In this document: positions 9,609 to 19,305 of the stretch, in pieces
Layout: the number at the start of each line of letters is the position of its first letter
Numbering within the stretch: position 1 is the stretch's first letter
Source: Codonopsis lanceolata
Lineage: Eukaryota; Streptophyta; Magnoliopsida; Asterales; Campanulaceae
Reading direction: 5' to 3'
DNA length: 64,000 nt
NCBI GenBank assembly: GCA_013146195.2
Contig: CM028378.1
Location: 10,779,350 to 10,843,349 of the forward strand
Notes under the pieces: generated by a model
What the model was told of the DNA's origin: nothing
The model's database searches: none
What the model saw: only the letters and a program-made list of their open reading frames with translations
Program-made: the position numbers and the translations under genes

Positions 9609-11437
9609 TGTAGACACCCCAATTTCGTACCCCCAATATGTGACATGACATAAAATATCAAGAACTGTTGAAACATTAACAAATGTCAAGTTACATGGTT
9701 GAAAATGCAAAAGGAAAAAGCAGGATGCGCGAAACATTGAACTGCAGGGGGGAAAGTGCAAAAATTTGAAAGATACAAAGCAGCATGGTGCCGCACCAAG
9801 GACCCTTGGTGCCACACCAAGGGTTCCTTGGCCGCACCATGCCTTTCTCCTATAGCTTGTCTTAGATGGAAAAGGTACAAATTTTGATGCACAAGGTACA
9901 AGTCGTTGAAGCTGCTGAACAAATCAAGAAATCCCACCAGTCCTCTCGCCTCGACTATAAATAGGAGGCCTCGGCTCCCATTTTCAGTGCTCATTTTTTT
10001 CGAGATCGAAGATCGCAACGAAGCTCTGCTTCTGCGTTCTACCGATACTCTTAGTACGAGAGGTGCGAGATAGGTGAGTGGAAGCCCCTAAAGTCTCCAA
10101 ACCCTGCCCAAACTCGCCAAAATAAAAACCCAAGTAGTTATAAGTGATCCCTAGCCTAGTTGTTAGGTATCCACCTCACTTCCCCGCCCAAAATCCCAGT
10201 AAGCCGTTACCGGCCTCGAGTAACGAGCCGAAAACACCCTAAATAAGCCGTTATTCCGCCCAACCAAAAAGGCCAAAACCACAAAAACTAAGCCGTCATT
10301 CTGCCCAACTAAACAAACCAAAACTACCACATATAAGCCGTCACTCCGCCCAAATCAAAACAACAAACACATAACAAACAACAAAAGTCTCCCTCTCCTG
10401 ATAAGGACAGAGCGAGTACACCGCCGCTCTAAAAGGTAACATCCTTTAAGGGCGTTTTTATTTATTTATTTACTTTTCAGTTCATTTATTATTTAAGGTT
10501 GTATTTAAAATCCGGCACAATGTAGTCATTATAAGCCGCTTGTCTTTGCCGGATTAGATTAGGAAATAATATGTAAAAGAGTCGTCATAATGGCCAAATA
10601 TTCTTAAATATGTTTGTAATTATTGGAAGGAGACGGCTGCGAGTCCGTAAATAATGTAGCCACGAATGTATTTGTTTAAATTTCCCTTGTCATTATAATA
10701 CCTTATTTATTTGCTAAATAAATGTGACAATAAGCATACTTCAGCCAAAAACCATTTTCGAGACCGAAAGGGCGAGTTGGGTGCCTAGCACCTTCCCAAC
10801 TCGTAACTTAGCCTCCGACCCGCTTTTTTAAAATCTCTGGTTTTCTTTTTCTGGTTTTTCTTTATTTTTGCCTTAAAATAAAGATGACGACTCTAAAACT
10901 TTCAGATCCAGTGGGGCCTCGCAACATTCTCTCTTTGCACTTTCCTGTTCTCCCTTAAAAAAGGGAGATACGAGAATGGAGGGGTGATGCATTCCCATAT
11001 CCTGGTATCCCCTAAACAAGGGATAACTTGATGCGGGAAACTCATAGCTCCCATAGTGATCTGAATGGGCCATAAGGCTATTTTCAATAAATCCATAGTG
11101 GGGTGTCGCAATATCCTTTATTGCACTTCTCCGTTTTCCCCTGTAAAGAAAAGGGGAGAATGGGAATGGAAGGTAATGCATTCCCATATCCTGGTATCCC
11201 TGAACAAGGGATAACTTGATATGGAAAACCATCAGTTCCCATATTGGATACAAAATCCGCTAAGGGCAACCGAGGCACATTCCAACGTGCTAATATAGAC
11301 AGCACTCCTCTCGCACTTTGGATTTCGTCTTCCCTTAAACAAGGGAGGATGGAACGAGAGCGGTGGTGTCCCAAGATCGCATCACGCCGCGCACCTCCTA
11401 TCCAAGGCGCTGAGGCGCGGAGCATTTGAACCTCACA
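9609..11437 (+). repeat. 3' LTR of the Tat element (1829 bp)
   Basis: Starts TGTAGACACCCCAATTTCG after the polypurine tract and ends CCTCACA. It is related along its whole length to the solo LTR at 28328-31410 once that copy's hAT-like insertion is removed. It contains a TATA box (tataaatag, 9956-9964), about four degenerate ~50-bp direct units with taagccgt (about 10198-10370) and the conserved gacgactctaaaactttcag stretch (10887-10906). The terminal 5'-TG...CA-3' and matching right ends in three copies fix the boundaries. Confidence 0.85.
9956..9964 (+). promoter_or_regulatory. TATA box of Tat LTR
   Basis: tataaatag followed by gaggcctcggc. The same box lies at the equivalent place in the second LTR copy (28656-28664). 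Probable U3 promoter of the retrotransposon. Confidence 0.7.
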
Positions 11438-11600
11438 CTTGGTTGTTAAAGAAGAAGTGCAGAAACAAAGAGTGTCTATAGAGCATATTAGCACCAACAT
11501 GATGATAGCGGATCCGTTAACAAAAGGATTACCACCTAAGACATTTCATGGCCATGTCGATAGGATGAGTATCATGGAAAAGTCCTTGTTAACATAATGG
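11438..11600 (+). pseudogene. pol: Copia RNase H C-terminal fragment
   Basis: The frame encodes EHISTNMMIADPLTKGLPP followed by HVDRMSIMEKSLLT and a stop. This is the conserved C-terminus of Copia polyprotein RNase H. It starts abruptly at the Tat LTR edge, so the upstream part of the Copia was displaced by the Tat insertion or lost. Confidence 0.8.
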
Positions 11601-11964
11601 GCATGTATGTGTATATATATACATAACAATTGTTTTGCTCCTTAGGTTATGACACTCTGAGCTCATGTAAATGTTTTATATTTCTGCTTATTTACATTGT
11701 ACTGTTTAATGTAAGAAAGGATTTAGTCTTCCTTGAAGACATTAAGGTTGAGGCTTATGTTTTTACCTCAGTACGGTTAAAGTTGAGTTAAATCAATTCG
11801 TGATACTTGGAAGGGAACATATCGATTAAATGAAGTGTAACCGCCATGATCCAATTAGCTTGACTTAATTAAAAGAAAGTCAAATTGACATTAAAGTGGA
11901 TTTAACGTTGTATACACTTAAAGTTGTTAAATCCTCAAATCATCATATGGGCCAAGTGGGAGAA
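11601..11964 (+). other. Copia 3' UTR and polypurine tract
   Basis: Non-coding AT-rich stretch between the pol stop and the LTR, ending in the purine tract gccaagtgggagaa just before TGTTAGATTT. No ORF of note. Confidence 0.6.
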
Positions 11965-12537
11965 TGTTAGATTTATTCCGTAATGTGACCCATATGAATT
12001 AATGGTAAATAAAGTTTTAACATGTAAAGTGTCTCACTTCGATGGTTAAGTGAAAATAAAATTATGTTAAAGTTTGGGAGTTTTAAAGTGGTACTCCCTC
12101 TTCTTGTGCCTTTGAAAATTGTACATAATATATACATAATAATGGACACATATGTATATATTTTCCCTTTAAAGGATAAACATCACTCCTTTATGTTTAT
12201 CAATTAACCATCCTTTGTGGCGGTGGCTTGGAGGCTAAGGAAGATGGGCTTGTTTTTTTTAACAAACCAATTTCTCTCTATAAATATGTATGGTATGTCC
12301 GTGGGGATATAGATATATTTTTGAGAGAAAGATTAAGAGAGAGCCTTCATAAAAGAATAGAAAAGTAAAGGGAAATTAAAGGGAAATTCTCCTCGTCATC
12401 AAGGAGAAATTAAAGTACAAGGCAAGGTCGAAAATTTCACTTTCCTTAACTGCTGTAAATTAAAGTTGACATCATGGATCCAGGTTAGTTTCTATTACAT
12501 GTTTTTGTACATTAAATCGTGAGAATTATGTGTTCCA
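11965..12537 (+). repeat. Copia 3' LTR
   Basis: Starts TGTTAGATTTATTCCG after the polypurine tract. A promoter-like tataaatatgtatgg lies at about 12280. The likely end is gtgttcca at 12537, giving about 573 bp, but there is no second copy in the window to prove the right edge. Confidence 0.6.
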
Positions 12538-12892
12538 AGGTTTTGAGTTTTATTAAAGTATCATGAGTTTCTAGAAAATTATTTATGGTTGAAACTCATG
12601 CATGTATAAAAGTTTACAATCTCCACGTAATTCATTCCGAGGTAGTGAAGTATATAAAAGACAATATTTTTTCACTAGTTGCTTGATCTTCTTCATGCCA
12701 AATACATTATCTTTATCTATCATATGTTTGCCAAGTTCAATTTCGTTCACAGACACTCCAAAATCGCTTCCGGATACAAAAACTGAATAGTCGCAAGTTC
12801 ATACAAAAGATTTGTTTCCATTTTCACTTTCTGTTAGTTTTTATTGGCTTATAGATAATTTTAATGACAACTCTACCGTATTTCCCTTTTAG
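12538..12892. other. AT-rich DNA with an exon-end-like motif
   Basis: Contains aatctccacgtaattcattc followed by cgaggtagtg near 12619-12650, closely matching a stretch at about 24766-24795. In both places ccgag is followed by gtag, as at an exon end. No long ORF; function unknown. Confidence 0.35.
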
Positions 12893-13037
12893 GAATGCAA
12901 TCTGCGGATTACAATGAAGAAGCAAGAACTTCCTGAAAAAGTGAATAATACTCTTCTGGATAACTCACCATTTGAGGAATGGATTGATTTACTGCAGAGC
13001 CGGCTTGTCAAAGCCATTATAGAAATAGGCCTTAAAT
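12893..13037 (+). pseudogene. Orphan exon-like ORF segment
   Basis: A 145-bp open stretch bounded by tttccctttt-ag on the left and gt-aagag on the right, good plant splice signals. One frame stays open throughout and includes ITMKKQELPEKVNN and FEEWIDLLQSRLVKAIIEIG. It looks like an internal exon, but I do not recognise the family and find no partner exon nearby. It could be a gene fragment carried here by a transposon or left by decay. Confidence 0.35.
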
Positions 13038-13639
13038 GTAAGAGCTCCCTTCCTTTTGTTTAATATCCAATATCCATCCCTTTTTTTCATATTTAAAATT
13101 CCTAACTCTCTCTCCACGTCACTCATGCTCTCAGATATTATGATGCATATAATATCTGAATTTTGGATGGGAACTCATGAAGTCGATGGCAATGAGAATG
13201 GAGGATCATTGGCAACCATGGCTGGCTCGAGTAAAGGAAAAGTGAGCCCAACATCTTGGATTGCCCGTAACCCCTTCTAGGAGATAAGGTTGTCGAGGAG
13301 TGGGGCAATTACCTCCCTTTTGTTGAAGGTAACACCACATCCCAGTTTTAATTTGTTATTTCAAATTTTATGATTCGATTTCTTACTTTAATTGACTAAG
13401 TTATTGCTTCAGTCAACTGGGTTATTATTGTTTTTATCATATATTGCGGTGATTTGTTTAGGATGACTATTTTTCATTGGCTTAAATATCAATTTAGTCA
13501 CTCTACTTTTACCAAAAATTCGATACTCTTTTTTTTTTTTTTGATCTCAAAAATTCGATACTCACTTAACTTTTTCTTCCTTAATTTAATCACTCTACTT
13601 TGAGATTGATGCTAATCGAATGTTTGTAGATGATTCGTG

Positions 13640-13850
13640 GTTCTCGTTTGACGAGCCTAGAGCTTTTCAGAAGGTTAAGTTTGGTGGACAACAACCTCAC
13701 GGGATACAGACCACAAGGTATCGACGAGCTCCCCAGGTCAACCTCGAAGTCCTCTCTTTATGGAACAACTCTCTTACCGGAACATTGCCGCAAAAGTTAG
13801 GGCTAAATTCGAAAATACAAAAGCTTGACGTTAATCCACTCAGAAAATCA
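13640..13850 (+). pseudogene. LRR receptor-like kinase fragment
   Basis: Two frames together give consecutive leucine-rich repeats. First comes a segment with FRRLSLVDNNLTG and PQGIDELP, then after a frame change VNLEVLSLWNNSLTGTLPQK and LGLNSKIQKLDV. The LxxLxLxxNxLTGxxP pattern is that of plant extracellular LRRs of receptor kinases; LWNNSLTGTLPQKLG is close to what I know of class XI receptors (TDR/PXY-like). No signal peptide, transmembrane segment or kinase domain follows, so this is a broken remnant. Confidence 0.65.
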
Positions 13851-14057
13851 TTAGAGGAAGGAAGTTGTATCTATTTTTATTAATTTTGAGATCTTCATCA
13901 TATGATAGAGTATTTTAGTCATTTTGAAGATTTTCGTCCAACATAATGAACATAATTGGTTTGACTAAGCTTATTGACTGTATTTTTTATTTTGCAACTC
14001 TTAGAGTTTAGCTTTTAAAATTTCAAGGCTTTGATAGTTTGATTATATTATAAAAAT

Positions 14058-14060
<3 letters not shown>

Positions 14061-14110
<50 letters not shown>
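14061..14110. repeat. (AT)n microsatellite
   Basis: About 25 uninterrupted AT dinucleotides in AT-rich intergenic DNA. Confidence 0.95.
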
Positions 14111-14114
<4 letters not shown>

Positions 14115-15611
14115 TCACTCACCATTGAATAAGGTCAAATAAGTAAATTTGTCATAGACTAATCAATTCTATAAATAATTAAATAATAATTTGGTCTCTT
14201 GACTTGTACTTAATTAACTTTAAGTTAGATCATACCTCTTTGAATTCTATTCATATTGTCTCATATGTCTATTTTTAAGTCTGATTCCCCCCTCCTACAA
14301 TTACCGTTACAAATGTTGTCCTATATTTTGGAATGAGAGAAAAATACTCTTACTAAGATGAGTGACTAGATCTTTATTTGAATCCATGATATAAGATGGT
14401 TTTACTTTTAAGAATATGTTTGGGCAGACATTTTTAATTACATGTATAAGAAAACTTGTAATTATAAAAATAGATTTATTGGTGTGTATCAACATATGAA
14501 GCAAATTTATAGCGTGTTTATAATTATGAGTGAACAAGATAAATAAATGAGTTAAGAAATTAAAATGTGCTATAAATTCAAGAAGATGAAGAAAAATTGA
14601 GATCCGTTTTGTTGGACATGATAGTAAAATATACAATTTGCTAATTTGAATTTTTGGACTACTACAAACGACCTTAAAAACTATCATATTTGTCTCTAAA
14701 TTATAATTTGTACTAACAAATACCTATTTAATTAACTACTTAACTTTGATTAGGATTTTACTACCTGTTATGTTCTGAAAATTTCAAATAGACCCTCTTA
14801 GATTTAGAAATGTATAGACAGTTTTATGTACATAATAATGTTAAAGAAAAGATACATTGGGCAATTTTATTTTGTAAATGGAAATATAACATTATAACAC
14901 TAAATAAAAAAATTTTATTAATATTATCTTCATATGAATCATTACTATGAATATCTACACATTCTTTTTTTTTAATTGCAAAATAATTATCTCAAAAGAA
15001 ATAGAGTTATTATTTAATGAGGAACGTCTTTGTACTTTAAATTCATTCACTCTTATCAGTATCTCAATTGAAAATAAGAATTCAAAATTCCCTCAATCAA
15101 ACCATTACTTCCACTTTAGCACTCCGAGTAACGAATTCCAAAACGACATAAGTGAAGTCTCAAACAACAATGAAAATACGCATTTTAATTGCAAGTTAGT
15201 TTATTGTTAACACCATATAAGCTAATTCAAAATCTTTTAAGATATGAGAAATGTCTTAAATGATCATATAATGTTGACATTTGTGAAGAAATTAGCAACG
15301 ACTTTTTTCTCAATCTTCCTTCAAAAATGAAATAATTCCATAATATTAATTATTTGTCAAGTTAGATATTGTTATTCAACCATAAAAAGATCAAGGCATT
15401 ATTAGCACACGTATGTATCCACCAAATCTCACTTTGCACCCCAATCTACTAAGTGTCTCACTTTAATACACGTTGTCATTTGTCCAATTTTATTATATTA
15501 TTTATTATTATTTAGTTACAAATATTCTTCCTCTTGATCTCTTCGTCTCTAGCTAAGACACCACTTGTTCTATCACCACTATCAAAACCACCGCCACCAA
15601 CCACAAATAAA
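14111..15611. other. AT-rich intergenic DNA, nothing recognisable
   Basis: Low GC, with short ORFs of biased composition (Ile, Phe, Leu, Asn) and no domain signature. I see no splice-bounded coding segment or mobile-element ends here. Confidence 0.5.
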
Positions 15612-16987
15612 CTAGGACTAATCGTATTACATAATACATTTTTTAAGGTGATAACCGAGTCGGTCCCCTCCCATCAATATGTAACCGGTAAATTCCCCAC
15701 GCTTTTAACTAGAAAAAGGCACTTTTAATGCAAAATGATAAAAATATCCTTGATGAACCAAGGCGCACACACAAAGCTCATGTTCATGCATTGCAATGCA
15801 CAAAATCATGCGTCGCAAATACCATTGACTGTGTAACGTAGCGAAGCATCACGGTTTCCAAATTTATGCATCAGGATTCCAAACTGATGTGGGAGGCCAT
15901 TGTCATTTTTCATTTGGGTGGTTTATAAAAAAAAGGGAACAAAGACACATAATATGTAAGCCACTGACATTCCTCATGAAAAATCATGATTTATAATTGA
16001 AATGATCCATCAACTTTGAATTTTGAACCATAAGTAAGCAACTTATATGCCTTTATGGCATCAATTTTGAATGTTGGAGAATATATAATATATTTTTGAA
16101 ATAAGCGACTTAATGACATGAAATTGATGACACAATGTATAATTGAAAGGAATCATAAGAACTAGCAATTATGGTTTGGGAAGCATCAACTAGCAATTAT
16201 GGTTTGGGAACCATTAGCTAAAATAAGTAGGCAACTTACATGCCTTTATGACATCAACTAGCAATTATGAAATGAACCATAAGTAAACCAAAATTTATGC
16301 TAGTTGATTCTAGCAACTAATACTAGTGAATATAAGTCGGTCGAAACTGATGATGCAGTGGTTGATGGTTGCAAATGATAGTAAATGGTTGTAGCTGTTA
16401 ATAAAATGGTCAGAGGCCTGTGATGTACATCGCGACTCATAATTGCATGATTTCAAATATTGGGTAACATAGCGATACATCACAATTCCAATTCGTTATG
16501 TCCCAAATCCAAATCGATGCATCATGATTCATTAATGATGTATCGTAATTCAAAATTGATGCATCGCGAGATATATCATCTTCAACCTCAAAACCCAAAA
16601 CATAGCTAGCAGAAGCAACAAATGAAAGAAAAAAAAACTTGGAAGTCACGTCTTCTTGGGCATCCGACAAGGACTTTACAACATTAGTAATATGCTTAAC
16701 CTAAACATCTGACAAGGACTCAACAACATTATCCAAAACCCAACTAGCAGACCAAACCTGACACCATAGCCATGAAAGTCAAACCTCCAAAGCAAAGCAA
16801 TCTGTTCGAAACCTTCGTCATCTTTTTGTGTTGTTATGCATGTAAATTATTCGATGAATGCCTAAATTTTTTTTTGGTTGTTTAATATCTTTTTCAATCG
16901 GATGCATCAATTTTGAATCACAAAGCATTATTTGTGAATCGTGATTCATCGATTTGGATTTGGGATGCATTAAAGATACATATAAAT
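15612..16987. repeat. Duplicated segment, copy A, first part
   Basis: Matches copy B in three blocks: 42960-43428, 49080-49354 and 61306-61990. Shared words include gataaccgag, actagcaattatggtttggg (twice in each copy) and accattgactgtgtaac. The copy is continuous here, showing the uninterrupted target of the LINE (near 15985) and of the Sirevirus-like element (cataagtaaacc, near 16278). No credible gene. The DNA is rich in variants of gatgcatc/cgatacatc. Confidence 0.8.
16492..16985. repeat. Inverted repeat with gatgcatc arms
   Basis: An arm of about 75 bp at 16492-16565 is the imperfect reverse complement of 16908-16985; both contain gatgcatcaattttgaat and catcgatttggatttggga when read in the same sense. 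The spacer is about 340 bp. The same pair exists in copy B (about 61500-61575 and 61913-61985), so the structure predates the duplication. It may be a fold-back element, but the ends are not sharp. Confidence 0.5.
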
Positions 16988-17475
16988 CTATATTATAATA
17001 CAGCTTGGGAAACACGCTCGCAATTGACTTGGGATAAAGAGCGGCTGCGATCAATTCATTTACCGATATCATACGGTCTCAATTTCGTCTAGATTTCACA
17101 TGTGCGAAGGGTAGTTGTGCAACCCCTCTCCAACTCCCCCACTTCTCCCATCTCCAACTTCCCCTCTTTTCTTTTTAATTTTTATTTTCTTTTATTTGTT
17201 TAATAATGAACAAACTCTTTATGACCTTGATTTGACTATTCAAAGCACACCATTAAAATTCTAAATATGCAACTTAATTGACATGTCAACTCAATTGTAA
17301 AATTAGGGAGGAAATCTTTTCCAATCCCTGCATCGACCCTATTTCTGAAAAAAGCAAAGGTTTTATCTGGTAGAAAAGGGGAGTATAGTGTATTGTTTCA
17401 CTAATCCTCTACCAGTAGTGCTGACACGTTAAAAATCTACACTCAGTGTATGTTATTATGGACTTGAAATGACAG

Positions 17476-17567
17476 CAGTTTTGATGCCTCGAAGGCGGCA
17501 TCAAAACTGTTGAGTTATTGTAATAATTTATGTCTCGAAGGCGGCATCAAAACTGTTGAGTTATTGT
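17476..17567. repeat. Perfect 13-bp hairpin plus 46-bp tandem copy
   Basis: CAGTTTTGATGCC at 17476-17488 is the exact reverse complement of GGCATCAAAACTG at 17497-17509, with the 8-base loop tcgaaggc. The right arm and its downstream sequence (ctcgaaggcggcatcaaaac to ataattt) are then repeated once with a period of 46 bp. Confidence 0.85.
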
Positions 17568-18372
17568 AATAATTTTGGACGACTAAATTAGATTCTCATG
17601 ACTCTTAAGAAAAATAATTATTTTTTATGTTGTCTTATTTACAAAGTTAAGAAAAATACCAAAATTTTAAATTGAAAAATAGTCAATTTAAATCAATAGA
17701 AGTGATAATAATAATTTAAATTGAGTGTATAAAACATTCTTCCGATTTTTAAAAATATCTAAAACACAATCTATTGAGTTTTCTTTAGGTGGTTTGGGTT
17801 TTAAAATGAGTATTAGTTTTTTTTTTGGAAATTTTTTTGGTTTAAATAAGAATATGTATAACCATTAATTGGAAATTCTTCCAATTTTTTATGTTATTAA
17901 GACCACTCTATAAGATAAACTGTTTTTATTTTATTTTTTAAAAAATAGAATAAGTAATAATATGTATAATTACTAATTTGGAATTCTTCCGATTTTTTAC
18001 GTTGTTAATAATATGTATAAAATATAAAATACACTTTTCATTAAACACATAGTCACTTTTTTATACCAACATAAAAAAGAGATATTAATTGTTTAGTGTC
18101 TATCTTCCACAGTAAATCTATAATATAAAACATGTTACGCGGTTAAAAAAAGTTAAAAAATTAATACCCTTGGTGTATGTGTTAAAAAAAAATTATATTT
18201 TAACGAAAGATTATTAATTGTATAAGAGCAAAGCTGGTTGTTCTCCTCAAATTTATAATTTTATTTCTATTAATAAAATTTAACAAGGTATCACCTCTGT
18301 TTTATTAAATAAAATTACAAATAAAAGTTTTATTTTTTTTCTCCACCGTTGAATGATCATAATGTTTTAATT

Positions 18373-19132
18373 TATATATATATATATTTTATAAATGGAA
18401 AAAAGGAAAACAAGCTTAAAGGGGGACAACCAACCTTACCCTTAAAAGGGGGGACAAAGGAGCCTTATCTTGGAGAAAGAAATAGAAATTAAAGCTAGTT
18501 AAAACAAAGAAAGAAATCTAATAATTACGATAAGCGACTCTTCAATGTTCGACAGCTTCGAGACTTGGAGTGTCAAGATCAAGAGCTTCAAATTGGGCGT
18601 GATCGTTATCAGAATCTTCCTCTTCGATAGTTTGCAAAACGACAAATTTATTAGGGGAGACAATGTTCATATGATGACAGGGCTGAGGAGGTGAATTGTG
18701 CTGTATAGTGGCTTGGGGCTCAGGTTGGAAGAAACGGAGGGAGTTGGGGCTCAGGTTGGAAGAAAGATTTTTATGACTATGAGATGGAGATGTTTGAATT
18801 GGGGACCGGTTACCTTCTGTGAGGTCAAATGGAACAACATTCGATGAAGAAGGTTGCACTTGTGATGGGCTACAAAATTTTGGGATGGGCACGGTGCAGC
18901 TGCGAAAGGTCTTTGCTAGAGGGAATATCCATTGCCGGCACCATAACTTCGGGATTAGGAACTAGGATGGTCGAGTCTTGAGGGGGAGCTTGAGCAGTTT
19001 AGATGGGCGTTGTTGCTTTGGCCGATTGATCATAACATGTGATAATCTGGACTGGATGAGTATTGGCCGCCTGGACTGGATGGGCGTTGTTGCTTTGGCC
19101 GATTGATCATAACCTGTGATAATCTAGATGTT
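18373..19132 (-). mobile_element. Internally deleted LINE with 19-bp TSD
   Basis: A 760-bp element flanked by the perfect 19-bp repeat tgatcataatgttttaatt (18354-18372 and 19133-19151). On the minus strand it starts in an ORF1-like C-terminal region (18542-18892) and runs into a 3' end resembling that of the LINE at 43429 (gggggacaa...ttgcccttataaa-like words at about 18420-18470). The endonuclease-RT region is absent. The 3' end has an AT-rich tail (tatatata, 18373-18390). The right side has a duplicated ~35-bp phrase ggcgttgttgctttggccga (about 19005 and 19084). Confidence 0.75.
18542..18892 (-). pseudogene. LINE ORF1 C-terminal fragment
   Basis: 116 open codons, rich in Ser, Pro and His, ending with SPNKFVVLQTIEEEDSDND. 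The intact LINE ORF1 in this window has the matching SPNRFAVLETIDSENEEDS near its C-terminus (about 47770-47830). The DUF4283 and zinc-knuckle parts are missing. It is the only coding piece left in the deleted LINE. Confidence 0.75.
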
Positions 19133-19305
19133 TGATCATAATGTTTTAATTGATTATCGAGATGTCTTCATTTTCAATTTGTTATTTTAGACTTTTTTGA
19201 ATCATGATTAAAACATATATTGATTTATTTAAATATTGACACCCTCCAGTACTGACATCTCCCCCTACTCGCGTCGTGCCATATGCATGAGCACAAAGAC
19301 TACTT

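Larger units (their letters stand above)
823..11437 (+). mobile_element. Ogre/Tat-like Ty3/Gypsy retrotransposon, decayed
   Basis: A plus-strand element: partial 5' LTR (823-1258), internal region (1259-9608) and 3' LTR (9609-11437). Family signs seen are a Pro-rich gag with FKMPDIEKFDGTGCP, an RT remnant with YPIWLSNIV and LKNAGATYQR-like pieces, three ~80-bp repeats carrying aacccgaaagggcggcc before the 3' end, and direct units around the motif ggatacgtaggcagcct near the 3' LTR. These are features I associate with Ogre/Tat elements. The coding regions are broken by many frameshifts. A hAT-like element sits in gag/pol. The 3' LTR abuts a Copia RNase H sequence, so the element probably inserted into a Copia pol gene. 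The 5' flank is lost in the gap, so the target duplication cannot be checked. Confidence 0.8.
16988..19305. other. 2.3-kb segment present only in copy A
   Basis: Relative to copy B, 2318 bp are extra here, flanked by taaat at 16983-16987 and 19306-19310. The flanks are AT-rich, so the 5-bp repeat could be chance. The segment contains the 46-bp tandem hairpin (17476-17567) and the LINE derivative (18373-19132). It has no LTRs and no transposase. Either an insertion in A or a deletion in B. Confidence 0.55.

Noticed and set aside
10885..10906. tgacgactct / tggcgactct as a primer-binding site
   Set aside because: It resembles a tRNA-Arg primer site, but three copies show the LTR continues about 540 bp further to cctcaca.
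10873..11500. Minus-strand ORFs of 126 and 138 codons
   Set aside because: They lie in the reverse strand of the Tat 3' LTR and are repeated at 30748-31409; no domain.
17385..17420. CACTA transposon end (cactactggtagagg on the minus strand)
   Set aside because: Only one end with CACTAC is visible; no partner end or transposase.
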